Source of the DNA: Undibacterium sp.
Lineage (GTDB): Bacteria; Pseudomonadota; Gammaproteobacteria; Burkholderiales; Burkholderiaceae
Direction of reading: 5' to 3'
Length of the DNA: 20,887 nucleotides
Assembly: GCA_014376575.1 (NCBI GenBank)
Contig: JACMRF010000022.1
Span: 1-20,887, forward strand
The translations under genes were made by a program, and so were the position numbers. Position 1 is the stretch's first letter. Each line of letters opens with the position of its first letter. Below the pieces are notes generated by a model. That model was not told where the DNA came from. It ran no database searches and saw nothing but the letters and a program-made list of their open reading frames with translations. This document shows, piece by piece, positions 1 to 7,904 of the stretch.

Positions 1-591
1 ATGTAGCATCTGCGACAAGGAGCTCATATCGCGTCGATAGTGCGTAATCAAATAGGGTAACACGCCACTGGAGATACTCATACCGCGCGCGTGCGCAGAG
101 CGCTCTAACGCGTCAATCTTATCTTCGTCCGTCAGCCCGTGCACCTGGTAGATTAAACCCCAACCGAAGCGGGTGCGCAAGTCTTCGCGCAGGTTTAATA
201 TCATCGGCGGATGATTCCCCGCTGCGACCAAAAAACCGCCATGCGCACGGGTTTCGTTGAATAGCGCAAACGCGTCAATTTGCGCTGCCGGCGACAGCTT
301 TTCACAGTCATCAAGCAAATAGAGCGTGATCTCCGGGGTATGGGTAAAGCTACTTTCCGGCGCATCGGGGGCGATATAACGTGCGTGCTCGGTTTGCGCC
401 AGCGCGTGCAGCAGATGCGTTTTGCCTGCCCCTGCTTCGCCCCACAGATAAACAAAGCGCTCGCCATACTGGCTGGGCGTGCGCGCAGAAAACTGGCTCA
501 GTAATTGCGCCAGTTCAGTATTTTGGCTGGTGACAAAAGTGTCGAGTGAAGGCGGTTTTTCTACGCCCAGATCTAACACTAACTGCCTCAT
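1..591 (-). CDS. hda: Hda, DnaA-homologous regulator of replication initiation (partial, C-terminus off window)
   Basis: AAA+ protein of the DnaA/Hda family. In E. coli, Hda binds the DNA-loaded beta clamp and triggers ATP hydrolysis by DnaA, shutting off re-initiation. The N-terminus MRQLVLDLG looks like the clamp-binding segment of Hda, and a Walker A motif GEAGAGKT follows about 50 residues later, then a Walker B-like LYLLDDCE and a sensor-1-like AAGNHPP. The reading frame is open to base 1, so the C-terminal part of the lid domain is missing. The start at 591 is chosen because the clamp motif then sits at the very N-terminus as in the family. An in-frame ATG at 612 would add seven residues (MQHLSPV), and neither start has a good ribosome site. 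The gene is divergent from purM, a common arrangement in Burkholderiales. Family assignment is firm. Confidence 0.9.
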   Translation of the reverse strand, partial: MRQLVLDLGVEKPPSLDTFVTSQNTELAQLLSQFSARTPSQYGERFVYLWGEAGAGKTHLLHALAQTEHARYIAPDAPESSFTHTPEITLYLLDDCEKLSPAAQIDAFALFNETRAHGGFLVAAGNHPPMILNLREDLRTRFGWGLIYQVHGLTDEDKIDALERSAHARGMSISSGVLPYLITHYRRDMSSLSQMLH

Positions 592-658
592 GACGGGTGA
601 TAAATGTTGCATTGAGTCAAACGTATTTGTTCGGTAAAAAATGAAAATGACATGCTGT

Positions 659-722
659 TTGACATGTTGTCGCCGAACCAACACCCAAAAACTAGGTGAA
701 TGACGGGTCGATTTGTTAAAAT
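659..722 (+). promoter_or_regulatory. Possible purM promoter elements in the hda-purM divergent region
   Basis: The hda-purM gap holds a TTGACA hexamer at 659-664 and a good -10-like TAAAAT at 717-722, but the two are too far apart to form one promoter. The TAAAAT lies about 80 nt upstream of the purM ATG at 802 and is the better -10 candidate, with no good -35 at the right distance. This is a low-confidence reading by eye. Confidence 0.25.
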
Positions 723-801
723 AGCGGTTTTGCTAGTCACCATCTGGCAATTCCCTAGCATTTCGCTATTTTACCGCTTCACGCCCCTACTGACGAATAT
801 C

Positions 802-1848
802 ATGAGCACAACTACTCCTTCTGTTTCTCTCTCTTATGCCGATGCAGGTGTCGATATGGTCGCTGGCGATGCGCTCGTCGATGCCATCAAACCTTATGCC
901 AAACGCACCATGCGCGAAGGCGTGATGGCTGGCATTGGTGGTTTCGGTGCCATGTTTGAAATCAGCAAAAAATACAAAGAACCTGTGCTGGTGTCGGGTA
1001 CCGATGGTGTCGGTACGAAGCTGAAATTGGCTTTTCACCTGAATCGCCATGACACGGTCGGCATTGATCTGGTCGCCATGAGCGTCAACGATATTCTGGT
1101 GCAGGGGGCTGAGCCGCTGTTTTTCCTTGATTATTTCGCTTGCGGCAAGCTCGATGTCGCCACCGCGACCGACGTGATCAAAGGCGTTGCTTTTGGATGT
1201 GAGCAAGCTGGCTGCGCCCTGATTGGCGGCGAAACCGCTGAAATGCCATCGATGTACCCTGAAGGCGAATATGATCTGGCCGGTTTCGCTGTCGGCGCGG
1301 TCGAAAAATCAAAAATCATCGATGGCAGCAAGATCGTTCCCGGGGACGTGATTCTTGGGATGGCATCTTCTGGCATTCACTCCAACGGCTTCTCGCTGGT
1401 GCGTAAGATTATTGAAGTCGCCAAGCCAGATCTGAATGCAGATTTTCATGGCCGCAGCTTGGCCGACGCGCTGATTGCGCCGACGCGTATTTATGTCAAA
1501 CCCTTGCTGGCATTGATGGAGAGCATGGAAGTCAAAGGCATGGCGCACATTACCGGTGGCGGGTTAGTGGAAAACGTACCACGTGTTTTAGGCGATAAAC
1601 TGACTGCCGTTTTGGACAGCACAGCATGGGAAATGCCGCCTTTGTTCAAATGGTTACAGCAACACGGTGGTGTGGCGGATGCCGAGATGCATCGCGTCTT
1701 CAATTGCGGTATTGGTATGGTTGTCATCGTGGCGCCTGAGATCGCAGATGCAGCAATGGCGCAACTCAATGCCGCAGGCGAATCCGTCTCGCGCATTGGG
1801 ACGATTCGCGCCCGTGCAGGTGACGAACATCAAACTATCGTTGTGTAA
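802..1848 (+). CDS. purM: Phosphoribosylformylglycinamidine cyclo-ligase (AIR synthetase)
   Basis: Catalyses the ATP-dependent ring closure of FGAM to aminoimidazole ribonucleotide, the fifth step of de novo purine synthesis, in the cytoplasm. Family signatures are clear: SYADAGVD near the N-terminus, GTDGVGTKL at residues 66-74, the [23 protein letters not shown] stretch split around residues 89-111, GGETAEMP, and GIHSNGFSL. From the ATG at 802 the product is 348 residues, matching the usual PurM length of about 345. The frame is open back to an ATG at 700, but the 34 extra residues (hydrophobic, starting [12 protein letters not shown]) are not part of the family and probably are untranslated leader. 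The gene stands alone, is divergent from hda, and is followed by a strong terminator. Identity is very secure; the start choice is well supported by length. Confidence 0.96.
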   Translation: MSTTTPSVSLSYADAGVDMVAGDALVDAIKPYAKRTMREGVMAGIGGFGAMFEISKKYKEPVLVSGTDGVGTKLKLAFHLNRHDTVGIDLVAMSVNDILVQGAEPLFFLDYFACGKLDVATATDVIKGVAFGCEQAGCALIGGETAEMPSMYPEGEYDLAGFAVGAVEKSKIIDGSKIVPGDVILGMASSGIHSNGFSLVRKIIEVAKPDLNADFHGRSLADALIAPTRIYVKPLLALMESMEVKGMAHITGGGLVENVPRVLGDKLTAVLDSTAWEMPPLFKWLQQHGGVADAEMHRVFNCGIGMVVIVAPEIADAAMAQLNAAGESVSRIGTIRARAGDEHQTIVV

Positions 1849-1898
1849 ATACGCGCGGTAAAAAATATACTGCCAGGAGTATTTTTATAAAAGGCCTC

Positions 1899-1932
1899 AA
1901 AGCGCACGCTATACGTGCGCTTTTTGTTTTTT
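1899..1932 (+). terminator. Rho-independent terminator after purM
   Basis: A 9-bp perfect stem (AAGCGCACG, 1900-1908, pairing with CGTGCGCTT, 1914-1922) with a 5-nt loop CTATA is followed by a T-rich run to about 1932. It lies about 50 nt past the purM stop, between convergent purM and the redoxin gene, and the A-rich left flank could also let it serve the opposite strand. Confidence 0.88.
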
Positions 1933-1969
1933 AAATTGAAAAATAGGGGAGTATATTCATATTCATCCC

Positions 1970-2485
1970 TTAACTTCCTAATGATTCCCAAAGATTATCC
2001 CAATCATTGGGCTGAAAAGTCCCTTCGCGTTTAAACACGAATTGGCTTTTTGCATTAATCACAAAATGGGTGGGTTGGCGCGATATGACACCGAAATTAT
2101 CTTTGTGCTCGGGCGCATTGCGCCACACCGTCGGAAAACGCTGTTCTTTCGGTATGGCCAATTCGATTAATTGATTGTAAGTATCAAAATCTTTTTTATT
2201 TTCATCAGTATTAATCGCCAGCAGAACGAAATTTCGCTTGGCATTACCGACATAAAATTCGCGCATCAATTTCAGATCACGCGTACATAAACTGCAACCT
2301 GCAGTAAAAAAACTCACTAATACGGTTTTACCCAAAAAGTCGTTGAGGTCTAATTTTTTACCATTGACATCGATTCCCTGAAGGCTAAACTTTTGCGGTT
2401 CTTTCGGTGATTGGGCAAATAAGGGTGCACAAGCAAGACCCAAAGCCGTTGCGCTGATCGTTTTTATAAACTGTCGTTTTTGCAT
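1970..2485 (-). CDS. Periplasmic TlpA/AhpC-TSA-like thioredoxin-fold protein
   Basis: A 171-residue thiol-disulfide or peroxiredoxin-like protein. Residues 1-24 form a signal peptide (QKRQFIKTISATALGLA...LFA) with a lysine-arginine pair before a hydrophobic core, like a Tat-type leader with one arginine replaced; Sec export is equally possible. The mature part has a TlpA-type strand VLVSFFTAGC and a CSLC active site (C64, C67), with the cis-proline loop RQPTHF at P138, all expected for a thioredoxin fold. The CxxC suggests a thiol reductase for periplasmic or extracytoplasmic proteins rather than a one-Cys peroxidase. Its substrate is unknown. It converges on purM and lies 161 nt downstream of the lipoprotein pair on the same strand, with a possible weak terminator between. 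A purine-rich GAAAG precedes the ATG. Confidence 0.82.
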   Translation of the reverse strand: MQKRQFIKTISATALGLACAPLFAQSPKEPQKFSLQGIDVNGKKLDLNDFLGKTVLVSFFTAGCSLCTRDLKLMREFYVGNAKRNFVLLAINTDENKKDFDTYNQLIELAIPKEQRFPTVWRNAPEHKDNFGVISRQPTHFVINAKSQFVFKREGTFQPNDWDNLWESLGS

Positions 2486-2579
2486 TTTGGTGCTTTCGAT
2501 TTGGATGTCAATGCGAATTTGATTGGATGTGGCAAAAATAAACGCAACATTGTTGTCGCTACTAAGGCCAATATCTTAC

Positions 2580-2611
2580 ACAAAAACTACTCAGACGGTC
2601 ACGCCAGTCTG
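2580..2611 (-). terminator. Candidate terminator for the S41 peptidase-lipoprotein pair
   Basis: On the minus strand, CAGAC (2611-2607) pairs with GTCTG (2596-2592), with extra GG/CC pairing inside the loop; a short AGTAG follows and then TTTTTG. It lies about 35 nt past the lipoprotein stop. The stem is short and the T-run starts late, so this is tentative. Confidence 0.4.
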
Positions 2612-2646
2612 GGTAAATAATGGAAAAAAATGGAGTCGTTATGATG

Positions 2647-3024
2647 TTACTCGGCGACACATTTTGCCAAGTCAAGCAACGCCTCCTGATTTTTATTTTG
2701 ATAGACTAGCCAACACTTTCCGTCGCGTAGCACCAGCTTAAATAAATGCCCCGGTTCTATGACACGACCTTGCAGCAATTGGCCTGTCGCATCGTAACGT
2801 GGCGTGCGTGCATATACAAATTGGCTGCTGTTTTTGAGTGTATTTTTTTCTAGATTGACTGAATCGAGCCCTAACATTTTTGCCGTGACTTCGCGTAGTT
2901 GTTGCTGCACTTCCTCAGCCGGTGCTTGCAGGCGTGCTGCGACCGACATCGGTAAAGTGGTAGCCTGGCAAGCAGCTAATAGCATGCAAAAAATAAGGAA
3001 TAGAACTGAATGGATCGTTTTCAT
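2647..3024 (-). CDS. Small lipoprotein of unknown function
   Basis: A 125-residue protein with a lipoprotein signal peptide: a basic start MKTIH, a hydrophobic core, and a lipobox LAAC with the acylated cysteine at position 19. The residue after Cys is Gln, which predicts outer-membrane sorting by the E. coli +2 rule. The mature part is mixed alpha/beta with QLREVTAKMLGLDSVNLEK, ARTPRYDATGQLLQGR and a second cysteine pair (in GKCWLV and AKCVAE). I recognise no named family. Its ATG overlaps the stop codon of the upstream S41 peptidase gene in an ATGA, so the two are translationally coupled and the products probably work in the same compartment. The function is not known. Confidence 0.75.
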   Translation of the reverse strand: MKTIHSVLFLIFCMLLAACQATTLPMSVAARLQAPAEEVQQQLREVTAKMLGLDSVNLEKNTLKNSSQFVYARTPRYDATGQLLQGRVIEPGHLFKLVLRDGKCWLVYQNKNQEALLDLAKCVAE

Positions 3025-4532
3025 TTTAATTTGCTATAAATGGCAATTTCTTTAGCTAAGGGGCGAACAATTTCCAGCTTGGCGGTGATAAATTCACCGC
3101 GCAAAATAACTCCCGCGCTGGCGGCCGGGCACATCTTTGTGTTTCTGTACTGCAGGGCTGCGGCCAATTGGCTTTCAGCCGGATCACCCAACGCATGCGA
3201 GAAGTCATCTGCTACCTTGCAGGTTGCCGCAATACCGTCTGCGTAGTCACCAAAGCCCTTGTTGTTGATGCCCTTAAACTGGATTGTAAAATAGGTTGTG
3301 CCGCAATTTGGCGTTGGGTAAAAGCCATAGGGTTTGCCGCAAGTTTGGGCGCCAATCAGGTTCACTTCAACATCAATCCCTTGCAAGCTATTAATGACCG
3401 CCTCACTGGCAGAACACGTGCCGGCACTGGTGAGAATACTGACTTTTTTCAAGCCCAGATAAGGTAATGCTTGCCCTGCTGGAGCTGAAAATCCATACGC
3501 CGTTGAGAAAAATGGCGTGGGTACCTCTGCCGGCGTTTTGTCATTAAATTGTGTTTGTTCGAAGGTTTTGCCAGCGGTGGAATCCGGCCCTGCAATCATG
3601 TACGCCAGCTCACTTGCCACATAGAGCAAACCGCCGCCGTTATACCGTAAATCGAGTACCAGATCTGTCACTCCCGCCGCTTTCAGCGCCGTGATGGCGT
3701 TAATGAGCTGGAGCTCAGAGACCGAGTTGTGGCTATTAAAGGTCAGGTAGCCCACCTTGCCGCTGGGCGTGTCTATCGCTTTGATATTTTGTACTGGTGT
3801 AGATGCCACGTTTGCTGCGACCAGATTGGCGCTGACATTATTGCCATCGCGTTTAAAAATAAAAGTATGTGTTTCGCCTTCTTTTTCCGGAAATAAACCT
3901 GCGTTTAATTTATCAATGGAGGCGCTGTCGTTCGCATTCAAATAATCCGCTCCATCAACGGTAATTAACTGGTCGCCGCGTAGTAAGCCTGTTTTGTCTG
4001 CCGGTGAGCCTGGTTCTATTATCGCCACCACCCGTTTGCGCGGTAAACTTGTTCCTGGTGCGCGCGACCAGGTAATACCATAACCAAATTCAACACCTTG
4101 TTGCGATAAAGCATCCCAATCTGCCGACGGATAGGTAAAGTGAAATTGATCTTTGGCCTTGCCCGAAGCCGTTATTGCTGACGTTTTTAAAACGTTGAAG
4201 TAGTCAATCGCCGTCGCATAATTGGCAGGGTTGAGCGTCGTTGGTACTTCCCGATACCACAGGTAGGTTTCATCTGTCCAAGAGCGCAGCCAGGTCTTTT
4301 CCTGTGCCAGCGTGCCCTGTTTGTCTGGGTATGGCTTGTTGCCGTTAAACGGGTCGTTACCGGTTCGCGGTGCCTGGCACAGGTTTTCAAGCGTGCTTGA
4401 TGCCGGCAACGGCCCTGCCACAGGCGTCGTTGGCATGGTAGTGAGGATACTTGCAGTCTCACTGCCGCCACCGCAGCTAGATAAGATGAATGAACATAGA
4501 GTAACAAGCAGTAGTCGGGAGAATTTTTTCAT
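3021..4532 (-). CDS. S41-family (C-terminal processing type) serine peptidase lipoprotein with PDZ domain
   Basis: A 503-residue secreted peptidase. The signal peptide ends in a lipobox LSSC with Cys20, followed by GGG and a Ser/Thr/Pro-rich linker, so it is probably membrane-anchored and periplasmic. An N-terminal helical region (about 50-145, with WLRSWTDETYLWYREVP) leads to a PDZ-like domain (about 147-245, with EPGSPADKTGLLRGDQLITVDG split around residues 173-194). The S41 core runs from about 258 (KVGYLTFNSH, LDLRYNGGG) to 435. The expected catalytic dyad is Ser374 in GTCSASEA and Lys400 in TCGKPYG, 26 residues apart against the usual 25. Several cysteines (52, 373, 399, 410, 438, 468) suggest disulfides. 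It is coupled by an ATGA overlap to the small downstream lipoprotein and is divergent from tag. The substrate is unknown. Confidence 0.88.
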   Translation of the reverse strand: MKKFSRLLLVTLCSFILSSCGGGSETASILTTMPTTPVAGPLPASSTLENLCQAPRTGNDPFNGNKPYPDKQGTLAQEKTWLRSWTDETYLWYREVPTTLNPANYATAIDYFNVLKTSAITASGKAKDQFHFTYPSADWDALSQQGVEFGYGITWSRAPGTSLPRKRVVAIIEPGSPADKTGLLRGDQLITVDGADYLNANDSASIDKLNAGLFPEKEGETHTFIFKRDGNNVSANLVAANVASTPVQNIKAIDTPSGKVGYLTFNSHNSVSELQLINAITALKAAGVTDLVLDLRYNGGGLLYVASELAYMIAGPDSTAGKTFEQTQFNDKTPAEVPTPFFSTAYGFSAPAGQALPYLGLKKVSILTSAGTCSASEAVINSLQGIDVEVNLIGAQTCGKPYGFYPTPNCGTTYFTIQFKGINNKGFGDYADGIAATCKVADDFSHALGDPAESQLAAALQYRNTKMCPAASAGVILRGEFITAKLEIVRPLAKEIAIYSKLK

Positions 4533-4668
4533 TTGTAAATTACATTATTTGTTTGACGAAAAATAAGCTTGCACACAAGATGAGGCAAGGAAAAAAATAA
4601 GATGATTTTGATCCCCTAATGGCCTAAAGGGTGACTAAAAGGATGACTTAAATCATACACATTTTCAA

Positions 4669-4696
4669 TTGTATTTCATTTTCAAATCGTTATAGT
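4669..4696 (+). promoter_or_regulatory. Likely sigma-70 promoter of tag
   Basis: TTGTAT (4669-4674) and TATAGT (4691-4696) are separated by 16 nt and end 27 nt before the tag ATG. The upstream DNA is AT-rich. It is a plausible housekeeping promoter giving a short leader; no LexA or Ada-type operator was recognised beside it. Confidence 0.5.
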
Positions 4697-4723
4697 GCTA
4701 ATCCCAAAACCATTGGATCAATC

Positions 4724-5299
4724 ATGAATACTCTCCCTGTTATTTCTGCTAAACGTTGCGCTTGGGCTAATCCAACTAATCCGCTCTATCTTAGCTATCA
4801 CGACCAGGAGTGGGGCGTACCTTGTCATGATGAAAAACGCTTGTTCGAGATGCTTATTTTGGAAGGTGCACAAGCGGGTCTGAGTTGGGAGACTATTCTC
4901 AATAAACGCGAAAATTATCGACTGGCTTTCGATAATTGGGATGTGGCGAAAATCGCTACGTATGACCTCAATAAAGTGGCAGAATTGTTAGGCAACGCGG
5001 GAATAGTGAGAAACCGATTGAAGATCACCGCTGCGATCAGCAATGCGCAGGCATATCTACAATTATGTGAGCAAAAGGGCAGCTTGGATGGGTATATGTG
5101 GTCGTATGTGAATGGCGTGCCGATCCATAATAACGGGGAACGTATTATCAAGACCGCATTGTCAGATCAGATTTCCAAAGACCTGCTCAAACGCGGATTT
5201 AAATTCGTCGGTTCCACCATCATTTATGCGTACATGCAAGCCATAGGCATGGTGCAGGATCATTCCGCTGATTGTGCTTGGAGAACAACGCCAGATTAG
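4724..5299 (+). CDS. tag: DNA-3-methyladenine glycosylase I
   Basis: Removes 3-methyladenine from alkylated DNA as the first step of base-excision repair. The 191-residue length fits the family. The N-terminus RCAWA...YHDQEWGVP is the Tag signature, and the zinc ligands expected from E. coli Tag are present as Cys12, His26, His180 and Cys184 (the last two in QDHSADC). The base-pocket residues are visible in ILEGAQAGLSWETIL, including Glu48 and Trp55, and the helix-hairpin region contains GNAGIVRNRLKI. It stands alone, is divergent from the S41 peptidase gene, and converges on the symporter operon. No good Shine-Dalgarno sequence is seen; GGATCA lies just upstream of the ATG. Confidence 0.95.
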   Translation: MNTLPVISAKRCAWANPTNPLYLSYHDQEWGVPCHDEKRLFEMLILEGAQAGLSWETILNKRENYRLAFDNWDVAKIATYDLNKVAELLGNAGIVRNRLKITAAISNAQAYLQLCEQKGSLDGYMWSYVNGVPIHNNGERIIKTALSDQISKDLLKRGFKFVGSTIIYAYMQAIGMVQDHSADCAWRTTPD

Positions 5300-5597
5300 T
5301 GTTGCGAGGTAATAAATTGCTGTGCCAGAGACTAACGTGATGCGGCATTCATATTCGCTGAATTGATATGTGTCGGCAATGCAACTCCAGCAACTTGAAA
5401 ATAAGTGCGTTCATGACGCGATTCAACTTACCTACGGTAATTCTCCCAATCAATGTTCCCGCGTCAAAGCGGTGGCTGGTATAGCACATCGGTTGTCAGC
5501 CATTATGTCGTTTAAGAATTTCACCATGATATGCAATCGTTGTTGTTTGCATCTCTAAACGCAAAAAATAAGCCAGATCGGACATGTAAGGTGACCT
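5300..5597. other. Intergenic gap between convergent tag and symporter genes
   Basis: These 298 bases hold no gene I can support. A 62-codon plus-strand ORF (5370-5558) has no ribosome site, an unlikely composition and no recognisable family. No strong rho-independent terminator for either convergent gene was found; only short imperfect inverted repeats are present. Confidence 0.6.
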
Positions 5598-7634
5598 CTA
5601 GGGTTCTCGAATGAAGTCGACCAAATCCATGGTGTGCGAATCGGGTGCTTTGGTCGATAAACTGACCATGACCAATGCGAGAAAACCCATGGGTACGCCA
5701 AATACTCCCGCTGAAATTGACGCAATATGCCACCATTGATTGGCTGCATTGCCGCCAAATAAAGGATGTGTCGTAATCATGTAATAAACACAGACGACAA
5801 ACCCGGCAATCATTCCGGCAATAGCCCCCGGTTGATTAGCGCGCTTCCAAAATATGCCCAATACTAGCGCAGGAAAAAGTGTGGATGCCGCCAATGAAAA
5901 GGCGGCACCAACAAGTGACAAAATGTCCGCTGGTTTGAGCGAGGCAACGTAAGCGGCGACCAAGGCGACAACCAATAAAAGTAATTTTGAAATTGTGACG
6001 CGTTTCTGCGTAGAGGCAGTTGGGTCGACAATCTTGTAATAAATATCGTGAGATAAAGAATTGGATATGGTGAGCAACAGACCATCTGCGGTTGAAAGAG
6101 CGGCAGCTAGGCCACCAGCGGCAACCAGACCAGAAATAACATACGGTAAGCCTGCAATTTCGGGGGTTGCCAGAACAACGATGTCGCCATCAAGAAAAAT
6201 CTCGGCCAACTGTACTATTCCGTCATGATTAATATCGCTAATGTTCACCAGCGGATTGTTCTTGTCGATGCTGGCCCAATAGGTTACCCAAGACGGTAAT
6301 TGAGAAAAATCTGAACCCACCAATGATGAATAAATGTCGTATTTAACTAAAATTGCCAGGGCTGGAATGGTGATGTAGAGCAGCATAATAAAGAACAGCG
6401 ACCAAAACACGGAGTCTCTACTCTCGCGTACTGACGGTGTCGTGTAGTAGCGAATTAAAATGTGAGGCAGGGCAGCGGTGCCGACCATCAGACAGAACAC
6501 CAGAGCCATAAAATTATTGCGTTTGATATCTGATTCTGCCTTGTCTTTGGCGGCATAGGGTGTGTAGTTGGAGCCACTTGGTTCTGCACGCGCCAAATTA
6601 TTATTTTTAGCTTCTACCCATCGATTTTGAGCTTCCTGCGGTGTCTTGGGGTAGTTAGCCAACTCTCTGCTGGCCGCTTTAATATCAATGAGTGAAGACG
6701 TGCCAGATTTCAAGTCATCAAGATGCTGCCTCAATTCAAATCTACCCTCTTCCCAGGAAGTGGGTAATTGGTTGATTTTTTTTTGAAATTCTTCCGCTCT
6801 TTGTTTGAATATGGCGCGGACTTGTTGTTCTTGTGGGTCACTGGCGAAGATTTTTTCTTTGGCAGTTAGTTGCGTTAATACGGCACCGTAAGCAATTTGT
6901 GGTGCTGGTATATGTGTATGTTTGATCGCTAGCCAAGTGACCGGGATCATGTAGGCAATGATGATGATGATGTACTGCGCCACTTGCGTCCATGTGACTG
7001 CACGCATCCCGCCTAAAAAAGAACAGACCAAAATACTAGCAAGGCCCAGAAAAATACCAACCGAAAAATCGACACCTGTAAATCTCGAAGTGATCAGACC
7101 AACGCCATAAATTTGCGCCACTACATAGGTAAATGAAATGATGACAGTGGCAATGACCGCTAGCACTCGCACGAAGTTGCTTCCGTAGGGGCCAGCGTAG
7201 CGAGTGCCTAAAAAATCAGGAATACTGTATTGGCCAAATTTACGAATGTACGGAGCAATCAGCAGTGCCACAAGACAGAATCCGCCTGTCCAGCCAACGA
7301 TATAAGCAAGCCCGTCAAAGCCTTGCAAATACAAACCACCAGCCAGGCTGAGGAAACTCGCTGCCGACATCCAATCTGCGGCAGTTGCCATGCCGTTGAA
7401 AATAGCTGGAACGCGTCTGCCTGCAACGTAATATTCAGTAATGTCGGATGTGCGGCTGAGCATGCCAATGCCGGCATACAGAAGGATAGTCGCAAACATG
7501 AATAAATAACCTATCCAGGCCCTTGGCATGCCCTCTTTTTCGAGTACGGCAAGACTAATTAAAAAGGCGATGAACAGCAAGGTGTACCAAGCATAATAAC
7601 GCGTCAGTCTGCGGGCAAAACCTTTTTGAGCCAT
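5598..7634 (-). CDS. Sodium:solute symporter, VC_2705 subfamily (SSS family)
   Basis: A 678-residue integral inner-membrane transporter of the solute:sodium symporter family, related to acetate permease ActP but of the longer VC_2705 type that pairs with a DUF4212 protein. Family features include TEYYVAGRRVP at 66-76, GMATAADWMSAASFL at 81-95, IPDFLGTRY at 138-146, and the sodium-site helix region GLVAAGGLAAALSTADGLLLTISN near 502-525. About 13 hydrophobic segments are visible. Two additions stand out: a hydrophilic, charged segment of about 115 residues (258-373) between membrane helices, and an exact EF-hand-like loop at 467-478. The substrate is probably a small monocarboxylate such as acetate, by analogy only. 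The start ATG overlaps the DUF4212 stop by one base (TAATG). It is the last gene of the two-component system operon. Confidence 0.9.
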   Translation of the reverse strand: MAQKGFARRLTRYYAWYTLLFIAFLISLAVLEKEGMPRAWIGYLFMFATILLYAGIGMLSRTSDITEYYVAGRRVPAIFNGMATAADWMSAASFLSLAGGLYLQGFDGLAYIVGWTGGFCLVALLIAPYIRKFGQYSIPDFLGTRYAGPYGSNFVRVLAVIATVIISFTYVVAQIYGVGLITSRFTGVDFSVGIFLGLASILVCSFLGGMRAVTWTQVAQYIIIIIAYMIPVTWLAIKHTHIPAPQIAYGAVLTQLTAKEKIFASDPQEQQVRAIFKQRAEEFQKKINQLPTSWEEGRFELRQHLDDLKSGTSSLIDIKAASRELANYPKTPQEAQNRWVEAKNNNLARAEPSGSNYTPYAAKDKAESDIKRNNFMALVFCLMVGTAALPHILIRYYTTPSVRESRDSVFWSLFFIMLLYITIPALAILVKYDIYSSLVGSDFSQLPSWVTYWASIDKNNPLVNISDINHDGIVQLAEIFLDGDIVVLATPEIAGLPYVISGLVAAGGLAAALSTADGLLLTISNSLSHDIYYKIVDPTASTQKRVTISKLLLLVVALVAAYVASLKPADILSLVGAAFSLAASTLFPALVLGIFWKRANQPGAIAGMIAGFVVCVYYMITTHPLFGGNAANQWWHIASISAGVFGVPMGFLALVMVSLSTKAPDSHTMDLVDFIREP

Positions 7635-7903
7635 TAGCGAGATTCCTTGCTGAATTTTTTATTGAGTCGTTCAATACGATGAGAGTACAAGGAGAAAATA
7701 CCAAGTATCACGACATAAATTAATGTGAGGCCTTGTGCTGCCATGTAAAAAGAAAAAGACCAACCAAAAAATTGTATTGAAGTGAGTTCGCGGGCAAAAA
7801 ATAAAATACCGAAAGTGAGAATGAACCACAAAATAAGCAATGCGACCGTTAGCCTTCTCGTCTGCCGCCAGTAGGGTTGACGATTTTTTGTTGGAGTTAG
7901 CAT
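7634..7903 (-). CDS. DUF4212 small membrane subunit of a sodium/substrate symporter
   Basis: An 89-residue protein with two predicted membrane helices (about 18-38 and 48-72) and a basic N-terminus and C-terminus. The motif YWRQTRRLTVALLILWF and the FGWSFSFYMAAQGLTLIYV segment fit the DUF4212 / Na_symport_sm family, whose genes lie directly before VC_2705-type symporters; it is thought to be a small partner subunit. One base separates its start from the stop of the upstream kinase gene, and its stop overlaps the symporter start, so all three are probably translated from one message. Its exact role is not known. Confidence 0.88.
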   Translation of the reverse strand: MLTPTKNRQPYWRQTRRLTVALLILWFILTFGILFFARELTSIQFFGWSFSFYMAAQGLTLIYVVILGIFSLYSHRIERLNKKFSKESR

Positions 7904-7904
7904 A

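Noticed and set aside
2523..2741. 72-codon plus-strand frame across the redoxin-lipoprotein gap
   Set aside because: It overlaps the lipoprotein gene antisense and has no ribosome site or family resemblance.
5370..5558. 62-codon plus-strand frame between tag and the symporter gene
   Set aside because: No ribosome site, no recognisable family and a chance-like composition with clustered cysteines; better left as non-coding.
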